64,000 nt of DNA from an uncultured Bacteroidota bacterium (lineage in GTDB: Bacteria; Bacteroidota; Bacteroidia; Flavobacteriales; Flavobacteriaceae), in contig CACJNF010000003.1 in NCBI GenBank assembly GCA_902594745.1, positions 1 through 64,000 of the forward strand, given 5' to 3'. The notes under the pieces were generated by a model that was not told the origin of the DNA, searched no databases, and saw only the letters and a program-made list of their open reading frames with translations. Positions 1 to 8,957 of this stretch are shown one piece after another (within the stretch, counting starts at the first letter, position 1; the number at the start of each line of letters is the position of its first letter). A program made the position numbers and the translations under genes.

Positions 1-782
1 TAATTAAAGATAAAATTAGTGACAAGACTAAAGCTATTATTCCAGTTCACCTATTTGGACAAACATGTAATATGGAAGAAATACTTGAAATAGCTAATAA
101 ACATAATTTATTTGTTATTGAGGATAATGCTCAAGCTCTAGGTTCAAAGTATAAATTTTCAAGCTCTGAAAAACAGATGGCTGGTACTATTGGAGATATT
201 TCTACTACATCATTTTTTCCTTCAAAGAATTTAGGTTGTTACGGTGATGGAGGTGCCATAATGACAAACTCAGATAATCTAGCATACAAGATAAGAGGAT
301 TGGTTAATCATGGTATGTATGAAAGATATTATCATGATGAGATTGGTGTAAACTCTAGACTTGATTCTATTCAAGCTGCAATTTTAAATGTAAAGCTGAA
401 GTATCTTAACAAATACAATAATAGCAGACAGGAATCTGCTAAATTATATAACGAAAAGTTTGAAAAGGTTGAGCTTCTTGAGACTCCATTTGTTGAATCT
501 GACTTTGACACTCATGTATATCATCAATACACTTTAAAGGTTAAAAATGGAATGAGAGATAAACTCGCCGAACATCTTTCAAAAAATAATATTCCATATG
601 GTATATACTATCCCCTTGGATTCCATGAGCAAAAGGCATATAAACAAGAATTTATGTCTGACAATGACTTTCCAGTTACTAATCAGGTAAAAAATGAGGT
701 GATTTCATTACCTATGCATACAGAGCTTTCAAAGAGACAGATAACTTATATAACAGATACTGTTTCTAGTTTTTTTGAATAA
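1..782 (+). CDS. DegT/DnrJ/EryC1/StrS sugar aminotransferase, 3' part
   Basis: C-terminal part of a PLP-dependent nucleotide-sugar aminotransferase. The reading frame is open from the left edge (codons from position 3), so the true start lies outside the window and about 260 residues are visible. The family hallmarks are present: an IPVHLFGQ strand, the VIEDNAQALG segment that binds PLP, and SFFPSKNLG, whose lysine forms the Schiff base, followed by GCYGDGGAI. The C-terminal half carries RLDSIQAAIL and the usual small-domain fold. Such enzymes make amino sugars for lipopolysaccharide or surface glycans. The sugar substrate cannot be told from this fragment. It ends 35 bp before the amidohydrolase on the same strand. 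Confidence 0.9.
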   Translation, partial: IKDKISDKTKAIIPVHLFGQTCNMEEILEIANKHNLFVIEDNAQALGSKYKFSSSEKQMAGTIGDISTTSFFPSKNLGCYGDGGAIMTNSDNLAYKIRGLVNHGMYERYYHDEIGVNSRLDSIQAAILNVKLKYLNKYNNSRQESAKLYNEKFEKVELLETPFVESDFDTHVYHQYTLKVKNGMRDKLAEHLSKNNIPYGIYYPLGFHEQKAYKQEFMSDNDFPVTNQVKNEVISLPMHTELSKRQITYITDTVSSFFE

Positions 783-817
783 TTATCCATTTCTTTTACT
801 TTAGTAAAAAACTAAAT

Positions 818-2089
818 ATGAGAATAATACTTCTACTTCTATCTGTATTGACAGTTTCAGCGCAAGACATATATATACATGCTGGAAAAATTTATGATAC
901 TGACTCTGGAAAATTAAGTTCAGAAAAAACTATTATAATTTCAGATAATAAAATCAAATCAATAGAAAATGGATATAAAGAGGCAAGTGAAGATGACATA
1001 AAGATTTACAACTTAAAATCTAAAGTTGTATTGCCAGGGTTGATTGATTTCCATGTTCATATGGAGAGTCAATCAGGTGGTCAAGATAGGTATGTAAGAA
1101 GATTTCAAGATAATAAGGCAGATGTAGCTTTCAGATCTTCTGTAATTGCAAAGAAGACTCTTATGTCAGGCTTTACAACAGTCCGAGATGTTGGAGGATC
1201 TGGTGTAAATATCTCATTAAGAAATGCGATTAATAATGGTGTTATTCCAGGCCCTAGAATTTTTACTTCAGGGAAAACAATTGCTACTACTGGTGGTCAT
1301 GGCGATAGTACAAATGGTTTTAGAGATGATCTTGTTGATGATCCAGGTCCTGAGCAGGGAGTTGTAAACTCTATTGCTGATGCTAGAAAAGCAGTGAGAT
1401 ATAGATATAAGAATGGGGCGGATTTAATTAAAATTACTGCAACAGGGGGAGTAATGAGTTTAGCTAAAAATGGTCAAAACCCTCAATTTACTGAAGAAGT
1501 AATAAGAGAAATTGTTAAAACTGCAAATGACTATGGTATGCATGTCGCAGCTCATGCTCATGGAGACGAAGGTATGTTTAGAGCTGTAAATGCAGGTGTT
1601 ACTACTATTGAACATGGATCAATTATGGCAGATAGAACAATGAAACTTATGAAAGAAAAACAAACTTACTTAGTACCTACTATAAGTGCTGGTGAACATG
1701 TAGCTAAAATGGCTAAAATTCCAGGTTATTATCCGGAAATAATAATACCAAAGGCTCTTGAAGTTGGAGTTCAGAATAAAGCTACCACAAAAAAAGCATA
1801 TAAAATGGGTGTTCCAATTGCGTTTGGAACTGATGCGGGTGTTTTTCCTCATGGAGATAATGCTGGAGAATTTGTTTATATGAAAGAAGTTGGAATTCCT
1901 GCTGAATATTCCTTAAACTCTGCAACAATAACAAATGCCAAGCTTTTGAATATGGAAAACCTTTTAGGTCAATTAAAGGAGGGATTTTATGCTGATATTA
2001 TTGCAGTTGATGAAAGTCCGCTAGAAAATATTGCTACTTTAGAAAATGTAATTTTTGTTATGAAAGACGGTAAAGTGTATAAAAACTAA
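818..2089 (+). CDS. secreted amidohydrolase (Xaa-Pro dipeptidase-like)
   Basis: Metal-dependent amidohydrolase of 423 residues. Residues 1-15 form a hydrophobic signal peptide ending VSA-Q, so export to the periplasm is likely. The TIM-barrel metal site is seen as HVH at residues 79-81, a lysine in DLIKITATGG (the position of the carboxylated lysine), histidines in AAHAHGDEG and IEHGS, and the aspartate of FGTDAG. This set matches the subgroup related to imidazolonepropionase and Xaa-Pro dipeptidase. Substrate is unknown; a dipeptide or N-acyl amino acid is plausible from family members. Its stop codon overlaps that of the convergent fabD by 4 bp. Confidence 0.85.
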   Translation: MRIILLLLSVLTVSAQDIYIHAGKIYDTDSGKLSSEKTIIISDNKIKSIENGYKEASEDDIKIYNLKSKVVLPGLIDFHVHMESQSGGQDRYVRRFQDNKADVAFRSSVIAKKTLMSGFTTVRDVGGSGVNISLRNAINNGVIPGPRIFTSGKTIATTGGHGDSTNGFRDDLVDDPGPEQGVVNSIADARKAVRYRYKNGADLIKITATGGVMSLAKNGQNPQFTEEVIREIVKTANDYGMHVAAHAHGDEGMFRAVNAGVTTIEHGSIMADRTMKLMKEKQTYLVPTISAGEHVAKMAKIPGYYPEIIIPKALEVGVQNKATTKKAYKMGVPIAFGTDAGVFPHGDNAGEFVYMKEVGIPAEYSLNSATITNAKLLNMENLLGQLKEGFYADIIAVDESPLENIATLENVIFVMKDGKVYKN

Positions 2090-2958
2090 ATCTTTGAGAC
2101 TAATACTTCAGGATTGATTTTTCTTATTAAACCCTGAAGAGTATTACCCGGCCCAACCTCAACAAATTCATTAATTCCGTCATTTACCATTTCATTTACA
2201 CTCTGACTCCAGAGTACTGCTCCTGTTAATTGACTTAATAGATTAATTTTAATTATTTCAGGGTCTGTTACTGGCTTAGCACTAAAGTTTTGATAGATTC
2301 TGCAGATTGGCTTTCTAAATTCAGTCTTATCAATTCCGTCTTTGAGCTCTTTCTTGGCTGATTCCATAAGATCTGAATGAAAAGCACCACTAACTGGAAG
2401 TATTAAAGCTCTTTTTGCACCTCTCTCTTTTAGAATTTGGCAAGCTTTTTCAACTGCATTATATTCTCCCGAAATTACCAGCTGACCTGGACAATTGTAA
2501 TTAGCAGGTTTCACATTTTGATCTATTTCATTACAAACATCTTCAACAATTTTATTTTCTAGACCTAAAATTGCTGCCATTGTTCCGTTAGTTTTTTGAC
2601 AAGCTTCTTGCATAGCATTTGCTCTAATTGAGACTAACTTTAATCCATCCTCAAAACTTAATGCCTCAGATGATACTAATGCAGAGAATTCACCAAGTGA
2701 ATGTCCTGCACAAGCTTGAGGCATAAACTCCTTTGAAGTTAAAGCAGATATAACAGAATGAATGAAAATTGCTGGTTGAGTAACTTTTGTTTGTAAAAGA
2801 TCCTCAGGTGTTCCCTCAAACATTAAGTTGGTTATGTTAAATCCTAAAATATCATTTGATTTGTTAAATAAATTTCTAGACTCAGATATATTATCATAAA
2901 TTTCTTTACCCATTCCAGGTTTCTGTGATCCTTGACCAGGAAAAACAAATGCTTTCAT
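2086..2958 (-). CDS. fabD: malonyl-CoA:ACP transacylase
   Basis: Transfers malonyl from CoA to acyl carrier protein for fatty acid synthesis. The 290-residue length is normal. The N-terminal FPGQGSQ motif, the nucleophile elbow GHSLGE with Ser87, and GAFHSDLM with catalytic His194 are all visible. It is the last gene of a leftward run DUF151 nuclease-thyA-folA-fabD, with one base between it and folA, so co-transcription is likely. Its 3' end overlaps the convergent amidohydrolase stop. Confidence 0.96.
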   Translation of the reverse strand: MKAFVFPGQGSQKPGMGKEIYDNISESRNLFNKSNDILGFNITNLMFEGTPEDLLQTKVTQPAIFIHSVISALTSKEFMPQACAGHSLGEFSALVSSEALSFEDGLKLVSIRANAMQEACQKTNGTMAAILGLENKIVEDVCNEIDQNVKPANYNCPGQLVISGEYNAVEKACQILKERGAKRALILPVSGAFHSDLMESAKKELKDGIDKTEFRKPICRIYQNFSAKPVTDPEIIKINLLSQLTGAVLWSQSVNEMVNDGINEFVEVGPGNTLQGLIRKINPEVLVSKI

Positions 2959-2959
2959 A

Positions 2960-3454
2960 TTATTTCTTTATATATGTTAAAAAAGAATATTTTGTATTAC
3001 TATCATCATCTAAATAATTAACTAACTCGCTAGCAAGCTCAAACTTATCGAGAGGAATGTTAGGGAAAAAAGCATCCCCTTGATAATCTTTATAAACCCT
3101 TGTTAATTCTATTTTATCAACAAGATTAATAGTCTGAGAGTATATCTCCCCTCCACCAATTATAAATGGTTGTTGATCATCTTTACAAACATCTATAGCA
3201 TCTTCAATACTAATAAATACCTCAATACCTTCTGGAGAATAATCTTTATTCCTTGTAACAACAATATTTCTTCTGTTTGGTAATGGACTAGGTAAAGACT
3301 CAAAGGTCTTTCTACCCATAATAACAGAATGACCTTGAGTCAACTCTTTAAATCTTTTTAAATCCTTTGGAATATTCCAAATCAACTTATTGTCGAACCC
3401 AATAACATTGTTTGCTGAAGCTGCCGCGATAATTGTAAGTTCACTTTTAATCAT
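2960..3454 (-). CDS. folA: dihydrofolate reductase
   Basis: Reduces dihydrofolate to tetrahydrofolate with NADPH. At 164 residues it has the family length. Recognised motifs are the opening IIAAASANNVIGFDNKLIW, the acidic residue in WNIPKDLKRFK that protonates substrate, VIMGRKTFESLP, and the NADPH-binding IIGGGEIY. It sits 2 bp from thyA, which produces its dihydrofolate substrate, an arrangement that couples dTMP synthesis to folate recycling. Confidence 0.96.
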   Translation of the reverse strand: MIKSELTIIAAASANNVIGFDNKLIWNIPKDLKRFKELTQGHSVIMGRKTFESLPSPLPNRRNIVVTRNKDYSPEGIEVFISIEDAIDVCKDDQQPFIIGGGEIYSQTINLVDKIELTRVYKDYQGDAFFPNIPLDKFELASELVNYLDDDSNTKYSFLTYIKK

Positions 3455-3456
3455 AA

Positions 3457-4281
3457 TTAAACAGAAATCTTACCCTTTATTGATGAATGTGAATTATAAT
3501 CTAAGATCTCTATATCCTCATATTTAAAATCTTCAATTTTTTTTACAAGAGGGTTAAGTTTAAGTTTAGGTAATTTCATTGGTTCTCTTGTTAACTGAAG
3601 ATCAACTTGCTCTAGATGATTTAAATAAATGTGAGTGTCACCGAATGAATGTATAAAATCTCCAACATCATATTCACATACTTGAGCTATCATATGAGTT
3701 AAAAGAGCATATGAAGCTATATTAAAGGGAACACCTAGAAATACATCTGCACTTCTCTGATACATTTGACAAGATAGTTTATTATCAGAAACATAAAACT
3801 GGAAAAATGCATGACATGGAGGTAAAGCTGCCTTACCATCTTTAACATTATCACTGAATGATTTTGAACTATCAGGAATAATATTTGGATTCCATGCTGT
3901 TACTATCATTCTCCTACTTGATGGATTATTTTTAAGTGAATAAATTACATCTTGGAGTTGGTCTATACCATCTGAATTCCAATTTCTCCATTGGTGTCCA
4001 TAAATTGGACCAAGATTTCCGTTACTATCAGCCCATTCATCCCATATCGTTACACCATTTTCTTTGAGATACTTTATGTTTGTTTCACCATTTATAAACC
4101 ATATAAGTTCATGTATTATTGATCTTAAATGCAGTTTCTTGGTAGTAACAAGAGGAAAACCCTCTTGAAGATTAAACCTCATTTGATATCCAAAAACACT
4201 AATTGTGCCAGTACCAGTCCTGTCCTCTTTTTTTACTCCTTTTTCTTTTATATGTTGAAGTAAATCTAAATATTGTTTCAT
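3457..4281 (-). CDS. thyA: thymidylate synthase
   Basis: Methylates dUMP to dTMP using methylene-tetrahydrofolate. The 274-residue protein shows the ThyA signature throughout: DRTGTGT near the N-terminus, [12 protein letters not shown] (phosphate-binding arginines), the nucleophile Cys156 in [32 protein letters not shown], and HIYLNHLEQ. The start codon overlaps the upstream DUF151 gene stop by one base. Together with folA this is the classical ThyA route, not the flavin-dependent ThyX route. Confidence 0.97.
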   Translation of the reverse strand: MKQYLDLLQHIKEKGVKKEDRTGTGTISVFGYQMRFNLQEGFPLVTTKKLHLRSIIHELIWFINGETNIKYLKENGVTIWDEWADSNGNLGPIYGHQWRNWNSDGIDQLQDVIYSLKNNPSSRRMIVTAWNPNIIPDSSKSFSDNVKDGKAALPPCHAFFQFYVSDNKLSCQMYQRSADVFLGVPFNIASYALLTHMIAQVCEYDVGDFIHSFGDTHIYLNHLEQVDLQLTREPMKLPKLKLNPLVKKIEDFKYEDIEILDYNSHSSIKGKISV

Positions 4282-4904
4282 TATACCTTTTTTCTAAAAT
4301 CTAATTCATCTCTTAATCTAGCAGCTAATTCATAATCTTCATTTTGAATACTTTTTTCTAGCATCTTTTTAATATTTCTGGTAGAGATTTTTTTAATATC
4401 CTTTTTATTTTCAGTTTTAGAATCAGTTGAACCAGATAAGTTATCTTTAAAAAAGTTTTCATCTGTAAGATTAATACCATCTGAGTATCTTTTATCATCT
4501 TCAAACCCAGCTTCATCTAAAATTTCTTTAGTGACAAAAATAGGAGCATTAAATCTAATTGATAAAGCAATAGCATCAGATGTTCTTGAATCAATTTTTA
4601 CAACTTCACTATCTTTTTCACATACCATATTTGAATAGAAAACACCCTCGCTTAATTTATGAATTATCACATGATTTAAACTAATATCAAACTTGTCAGC
4701 AAAACCCTTAAATAGTTCATGAGTAAGAGGCCTAGAAGTTTTAATTTTTTTTTCAAGTGCAATTGCTATCGATTGAGCTTCAAATCCTCCTATTACAATA
4801 GGTAATTTTTTATTGCCGTTAACTTCATCTAAAATTAACGCAAAGGCTCCAGAAGTATTATCACTATATGAAATTCCATGAATTTTTAACTCTACCAATT
4901 CCAT
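4281..4904 (-). CDS. bifunctional nuclease family protein (DUF151 + UVR motif)
   Basis: 207 residues. Residues 1 to about 135 match the bifunctional nuclease (DUF151) domain, with [18 protein letters not shown] and [18 protein letters not shown]. Residues about 170-205 form a UVR motif ([14 protein letters not shown]), the short helical hairpin also found in UvrB and UvrC. The two are joined by a charged linker. This combination is usual in Bacteroidetes; the role is not established, and RNase/DNase activity is known only for some relatives. First gene of the leftward thyA-folA-fabD run. Confidence 0.88.
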   Translation of the reverse strand: MELVELKIHGISYSDNTSGAFALILDEVNGNKKLPIVIGGFEAQSIAIALEKKIKTSRPLTHELFKGFADKFDISLNHVIIHKLSEGVFYSNMVCEKDSEVVKIDSRTSDAIALSIRFNAPIFVTKEILDEAGFEDDKRYSDGINLTDENFFKDNLSGSTDSKTENKKDIKKISTRNIKKMLEKSIQNEDYELAARLRDELDFRKKV

Positions 4905-4933
4905 GTAAAATTATAATGACACAAATTAATTAA

Positions 4934-5007
4934 ATAAAATTTAAATCTCATTAATGGACTATAGGAAATATTTTTTTTATGATTAAATTCGCATAAAATT
5001 TAAATCT
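4934..5007 (+). repeat. 15-bp direct repeat in the pdhB upstream region
   Basis: The 15-mer ataaaatttaaatct occurs at 4934-4948 and again at 4993-5007, where it ends directly at the pdhB start codon. The spacing is 59 bp. The stretch is AT-rich, so chance is possible. I saw no clear promoter pair in this 103-bp divergent gap; the nearest is a weak TAAATTCG at 4984-4991. Confidence 0.5.
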
Positions 5008-5985
5008 ATGAAGACAGTTCAATTTAGAGAAGCTATATGTGAAGCAATGTCAGAGGAAATGAGAAGAGATGAGAGTGTCTATCTTATGGGTGAGGAAGTT
5101 GCTGAATATAACGGTGCTTATAAGGCATCAAAGGGAATGCTAGATGAATTTGGTGAATTGAGAGTAATTGATACACCTATTTCTGAAGCTGGTTTCTCTG
5201 GAGTTGGGGTTGGTTCTACAATGGTTGGAGCTAGACCAATTATTGAATTTATGACATTTAATTTTTCACTGGTTGGAATTGATCAAATAATAAATAATGC
5301 TGCAAAAATAAGGCAGATGTCTGGTGGTCAATTTCCATGTCCAATTGTTTTTAGAGGTCCAACAGCTTCTGCCGGTCAACTTGGTGCAACTCACTCTCAA
5401 GCATTTGAAAGTTGGTTTGCTAATTGTCCTGGTCTTAAGGTAATTGTGCCTTCTAATCCATATGATGCAAAAGGACTTTTAAAGTCTGCAATCAGAGATG
5501 ATGATCCAGTTATTTTTATGGAATCTGAACAGATGTATGGTGATAAGGGTGAAATTCCTGAAGGTGAATACACTTTACCAATTGGTGTAGCTGATATTAA
5601 GAGAAAGGGAAAAGATGTAACACTAGTTTCATTTGGAAAGATTATAAAAGAAGCATATATAGCTGCTGATATTCTTGAAAAAGAGGGTATTGAATGTGAA
5701 ATTATTGATTTACGAACACTTAGGCCTATTGATTATAATACCGTACTAGAATCAGTTAAAAAAACAAATAGATTAGTAATACTTGAAGAAGCGTGGCCTT
5801 TTGGAAATATATCTACAGATATTTCGCACAAAGTTCAGAATGAACTTTTTGATTATTTAGATGCACCTGTAGAAAAGGTTAATAATGCAGATACTCCTAC
5901 ACCATATTCTCCTGTATTATTGGAAGAATGGCTTCCTAACAGTGAGGATGTAGTAAAAGCAGTTAAAAAAGTACTTTATCTTTAA
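5008..5985 (+). CDS. pdhB: pyruvate dehydrogenase E1 beta subunit
   Basis: Beta half of the thiamine-diphosphate E1 component, which decarboxylates pyruvate and hands acetyl to lipoyl-E2. 325 residues, the normal length. The N-terminus [16 protein letters not shown], the [16 protein letters not shown] region, the conserved glutamate region in [11 protein letters not shown] and the C-terminal [13 protein letters not shown] are typical. The alpha subunit is encoded about 58 kb away at the right edge of the window, so E1 genes are split, as in many flavobacteria. The 3' end overlaps convergent hppA by 4 bp. Confidence 0.94.
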   Translation: MKTVQFREAICEAMSEEMRRDESVYLMGEEVAEYNGAYKASKGMLDEFGELRVIDTPISEAGFSGVGVGSTMVGARPIIEFMTFNFSLVGIDQIINNAAKIRQMSGGQFPCPIVFRGPTASAGQLGATHSQAFESWFANCPGLKVIVPSNPYDAKGLLKSAIRDDDPVIFMESEQMYGDKGEIPEGEYTLPIGVADIKRKGKDVTLVSFGKIIKEAYIAADILEKEGIECEIIDLRTLRPIDYNTVLESVKKTNRLVILEEAWPFGNISTDISHKVQNELFDYLDAPVEKVNNADTPTPYSPVLLEEWLPNSEDVVKAVKKVLYL

Positions 5986-8099
5986 AGTAAAGGTGCAATA
6001 ACAAGAGCTACTACGGCAATTAATTTAAGAAGTATATTTAATGAAGGTCCAGATGTGTCTTTAAATGGATCACCAACAGTATCTCCAACAACTGCAGCTT
6101 TATGAGCCTCAGTTCCTTTTCTCCCATCTTCTTCAATCATTTTCTTAGCATTGTCCCATGCCCCACCTGAATTAGACTGAAAAATAGCCATCAATACACC
6201 GCAAGAAGTAACACCAGCTAACAATCCTCCAAGCATTTCAGCTCCACCTGCAAAACCAATAATCACAGGAACTGATATAGCCATTAAACCTGGAACAACC
6301 ATTTCTCTTAATGCAGCTTGAGTAGATATTTCAACACATTTACTATACTCAGCAACTCCATCAGCATCATTAAAAATCTTAAGATCAGCTTTTGATGCCT
6401 TAGATAAATCTGAATCATATTTTCTCATTACTTCAAGAGCAGCTTTTAATTTAGGTAGATCTTTAAACTGTCTTCTAACTTCTTCAATCATACTCATAGC
6501 AGCTTTACCAACAGCTTTCATAGAAAGTGCAGAAAATACAAAAGGTAACATAGCTCCAATTAAAAGTCCAGACATTACTATTGGTTTTGAAATATCAATA
6601 GCAGTTATTTCAGCTGTTTGCATAAATGCTGCAAATAATGCCAAAGCTGTAAGAGCAGCAGATGCTATTGCAAATCCTTTTCCAATTGCAGCTGTAGTAT
6701 TTCCAACGGCATCTAATTTATCAGTTCTTTCTCTAACTTTTGGGTCTAATTCTGCCATCTCAGCAATACCTCCAGCATTATCAGAAATTGGACCATAAGC
6801 ATCAACTGCTAGTTGAATACCAGTATTGGCAAGCATACCAACTGCTGCAATAGCAATACCGTATAGACCAGCATAATTATATGAAACTAAAATAGCTGCA
6901 CAAATAAAAATAATTGGCAGTGCAGTAGAAATCATTCCAACACCAAGTCCTGATATAATTGTAGTTGCAGGACCAGTTTCTGACTGTTCAACAATTGAAA
7001 GCACAGGCTTTTTTCCAGTTGCTGTATAATATTCAGTAACCTTTCCTACTAGTAGTCCAGCAATTAATCCACTAATAGTAGCATAAAATACACCAATAGA
7101 GGTAAACTCTGCTCCATTAAAAACCCATGTCTCAGGTAATAAATTTTTAATTAATAAAAAAGTAACAGCAATCATTAAACCTGCAGATAAAAACTCTCCA
7201 GTATTTAATGCTTTATGTGGATCACCACCTTCTTTAACCTTTACGAAAAATGTACCAATAATTGACATTATAATACCAGATGCAGCTATATAAAGTGGTA
7301 ATAAAACAGCATTTATTTCAATTCCTGAAAACTCAGATAAACCAACAAAAGCAGCACCTAATACCATAGCTCCAATTATTGAGCCTACAAATGATTCAAA
7401 TAAATCTGCTCCCATTCCAGCTACATCTCCAACGTTATCACCAACATTATCTGCGATAGTTGCAGGATTTAAAGGGTGATCCTCTGGAATACCGGCTTCA
7501 ACTTTACCAACTAAATCTGCACCAACATCAGCTGCTTTAGTATAAATACCACCTCCAACTCTTGCAAAAAGAGCAATAGAAGATGCTCCTAGTGAAAATC
7601 CTGAAATTACTTGAATAACTGTATTGATATCCGTGAACATTGGTTCATAAATGATAAATAAAGATCCAACACCAAGTACACCTAAACCAACAACACCCAT
7701 TCCCATTACTGAACCACCAGAAAATGCAATTTCTAATGCTTTACCAAGTGAATCTTGGGCAGCATTTGTAGTCCTTACGTTTGCTTTAGTTGCAACCCTC
7801 ATTCCAATGAATCCTGCAAGTCCAGAACATAAAGCACCTACCACAAAAGATACTGCAACCAACCAACTACTTCCTTCATTGATTCCTTTAAATGCTAATA
7901 GAACAGCAGTTATAATAACAAAAATTGATAAAATTTTATATTCAGCCTTTAAAAATGCCATTGCACCATCTGCAATATTTTTAGCAATTTTTTCCATTTT
8001 TGCACTTCCAACTTCTTTTTTAGAAACCCATGAGTTTTTAAGGAATACAAAGATTAAAGCAATAATTCCGGCTGCCGGTATAAGATTTATATAGTCCAT
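5982..8099 (-). CDS. hppA: K+-dependent membrane pyrophosphatase (ion-pumping)
   Basis: Integral membrane PPase that couples pyrophosphate hydrolysis to ion export. 705 residues with about 16 hydrophobic segments. The substrate loop with [11 protein letters not shown] and the DNVGDNVGD and [17 protein letters not shown] metal/PPi motifs are intact. GNTTAA, with Ala where K+-independent enzymes have Lys, marks the K+-dependent class. The gating glutamate lies in DLFESFVGS, the position seen in Na+-pumping enzymes such as that of Thermotoga, not the DLFGSYAEA pattern of plant H+ pumps. Na+ or mixed Na+/H+ transport is therefore plausible but inferred. A good promoter precedes it. Confidence 0.95.
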   Translation of the reverse strand: MDYINLIPAAGIIALIFVFLKNSWVSKKEVGSAKMEKIAKNIADGAMAFLKAEYKILSIFVIITAVLLAFKGINEGSSWLVAVSFVVGALCSGLAGFIGMRVATKANVRTTNAAQDSLGKALEIAFSGGSVMGMGVVGLGVLGVGSLFIIYEPMFTDINTVIQVISGFSLGASSIALFARVGGGIYTKAADVGADLVGKVEAGIPEDHPLNPATIADNVGDNVGDVAGMGADLFESFVGSIIGAMVLGAAFVGLSEFSGIEINAVLLPLYIAASGIIMSIIGTFFVKVKEGGDPHKALNTGEFLSAGLMIAVTFLLIKNLLPETWVFNGAEFTSIGVFYATISGLIAGLLVGKVTEYYTATGKKPVLSIVEQSETGPATTIISGLGVGMISTALPIIFICAAILVSYNYAGLYGIAIAAVGMLANTGIQLAVDAYGPISDNAGGIAEMAELDPKVRERTDKLDAVGNTTAAIGKGFAIASAALTALALFAAFMQTAEITAIDISKPIVMSGLLIGAMLPFVFSALSMKAVGKAAMSMIEEVRRQFKDLPKLKAALEVMRKYDSDLSKASKADLKIFNDADGVAEYSKCVEISTQAALREMVVPGLMAISVPVIIGFAGGAEMLGGLLAGVTSCGVLMAIFQSNSGGAWDNAKKMIEEDGRKGTEAHKAAVVGDTVGDPFKDTSGPSLNILLKLIAVVALVIAPLL

Positions 8100-8114
8100 G
8101 TTTTAAATTTTTGT

Positions 8115-8148
8115 CAAATATAATACAATGATAAAAATGGGAAGCAAA
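8115..8148 (-). promoter_or_regulatory. promoter for hppA (-33/-7, Bacteroidetes type)
   Basis: On the minus strand, TTTG (8148-8145), a 22-nt spacer and TATATTTG (8122-8115) match the Bacteroidetes sigma-ABfr consensus TTTG / TANNTTTG. The predicted transcript would start near 8110, giving about 11 nt of leader before the hppA ATG at 8099. Confidence 0.65.
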
Positions 8149-8167
8149 AATATTAAGAAAGATATGA

Positions 8168-8770
8168 TTAAAGTTCTTTTTTAATCATTGATAATATTGA
8201 TTCGTAATCTGATTTATTCTCGACAAAATCCATATCATCAACATTTATTTTTAAAAGCTTACCGTTGTCATAATTTGTTATCCAAGCCTCATATCTCTCA
8301 TTTAATCTACTTAGATATTCAATACTAATAGTTTTTTCATACTCTCTACCCCTTTTATGAATTTTATTAACTAGGTTAGGGATACTACTTTGAAGGTAAA
8401 CTAAAAGATCTGGGGGTTTGACAAGATTAAGCATTGTATCAAAAAGTGATAAATAATTTTCATAATCTCTTTGAGGCATTAAGCCCATTGCATTTAAGTT
8501 GGGAGCAAAAATAAATGCATCCTCATAAATTGTTCTATCTTGAATAACGTCTTCATTGCTTTTTTCAATATCTAGTAGTTGTTTGAATCTACTATTTAAA
8601 AAATAAATTTGAAGATTAAATGACCATCTTTCCATATGACTGTAGAAGTCGTCTAGATATGGATTTGCAATTACATCTTCATAATATGGTTTATATTTTA
8701 AGCTTTTCGATAGCTGCTTAGTTAAACTTGTTTTACCAGCTCCAATATTTCCTGCAATTGCTATTCTCAT
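8168..8770 (-). CDS. deoxynucleoside kinase
   Basis: Phosphorylates deoxynucleosides for salvage. The start is placed at the ATG at 8770 (200 residues); a TTG 12 nt upstream could add four residues, but family members begin close to the P-loop. The P-loop GNIGAGKTS lies at residues 7-15, followed by the substrate-site ERWSFNLQIYFLNSRF region, the DRTIYED motif and a lid RGREYEK. This is the dNK/dGK-dCK fold, not the thymidine kinase TK1 fold. Nucleoside preference cannot be read from sequence. It is divergent from metK across a 187-bp region. Confidence 0.9.
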   Translation of the reverse strand: MRIAIAGNIGAGKTSLTKQLSKSLKYKPYYEDVIANPYLDDFYSHMERWSFNLQIYFLNSRFKQLLDIEKSNEDVIQDRTIYEDAFIFAPNLNAMGLMPQRDYENYLSLFDTMLNLVKPPDLLVYLQSSIPNLVNKIHKRGREYEKTISIEYLSRLNERYEAWITNYDNGKLLKINVDDMDFVENKSDYESILSMIKKEL

Positions 8771-8818
8771 AATTTTTGCCAAAATAGTAGGTTTTTTTTA
8801 AAGAAAAAAGAAGAATAA

Positions 8819-8848
8819 TTTGAAATAATTTTTTTTTGATTAATTTTG
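8819..8848 (+). promoter_or_regulatory. promoter of the metK operon
   Basis: TTTG at 8819-8822, an 18-nt spacer and TAATTTTG at 8841-8848 fit the Bacteroidetes promoter consensus exactly in the -7 box. The expected transcript start, near 8853, falls immediately before the riboswitch aptamer, which supports both calls. Confidence 0.7.
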
Positions 8849-8855
8849 TTGGAAA

Positions 8856-8907
8856 CAGAGGAAGGATTTGACTGATTGCAACCTCTCAAAAAAATTGCTA
8901 AAGCAGT
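8856..8907 (+). promoter_or_regulatory. SAM-II-type riboswitch upstream of metK
   Basis: The conserved SAM-II core is visible in order. P1 is agagg (8857-8861) with cctct (8882-8886). The loop GATTTGA (8865-8871) is followed by TTGCA (8876-8880), and a 3' tail GCTAAA (8897-8902) completes the core. The pseudoknot is present as ACTG (8871-8874) pairing with CAGT (8904-8907). Three extra bases (AAG) between P1 and GATTTGA differ slightly from the usual spacing. SAM-V shares this core and is the main alternative. SAM binding would be expected to lower expression of the metK-metY-metX-osmC transcript. Confidence 0.8.
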
Positions 8908-8957
8908 AATTCTTTTACAAGCAATCACGTCTTATTTTTTCTCACAAACTTAAAACT

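Noticed and set aside
4954-4986. 10-codon ORF MDYRKYFFYD upstream of pdhB, aromatic-rich like a leader peptide
   Set aside because: No terminator or competing helix follows it, pdhB is not an amino acid gene, and TTT/TAT codons are expected in a T-rich stretch.
7651-8094. 147-codon open frame antisense to hppA
   Set aside because: It lies wholly inside the conserved hppA gene on the opposite strand, has low-complexity Pro/Thr composition and no family resemblance; open antisense frames are common over hydrophobic AT-rich genes.
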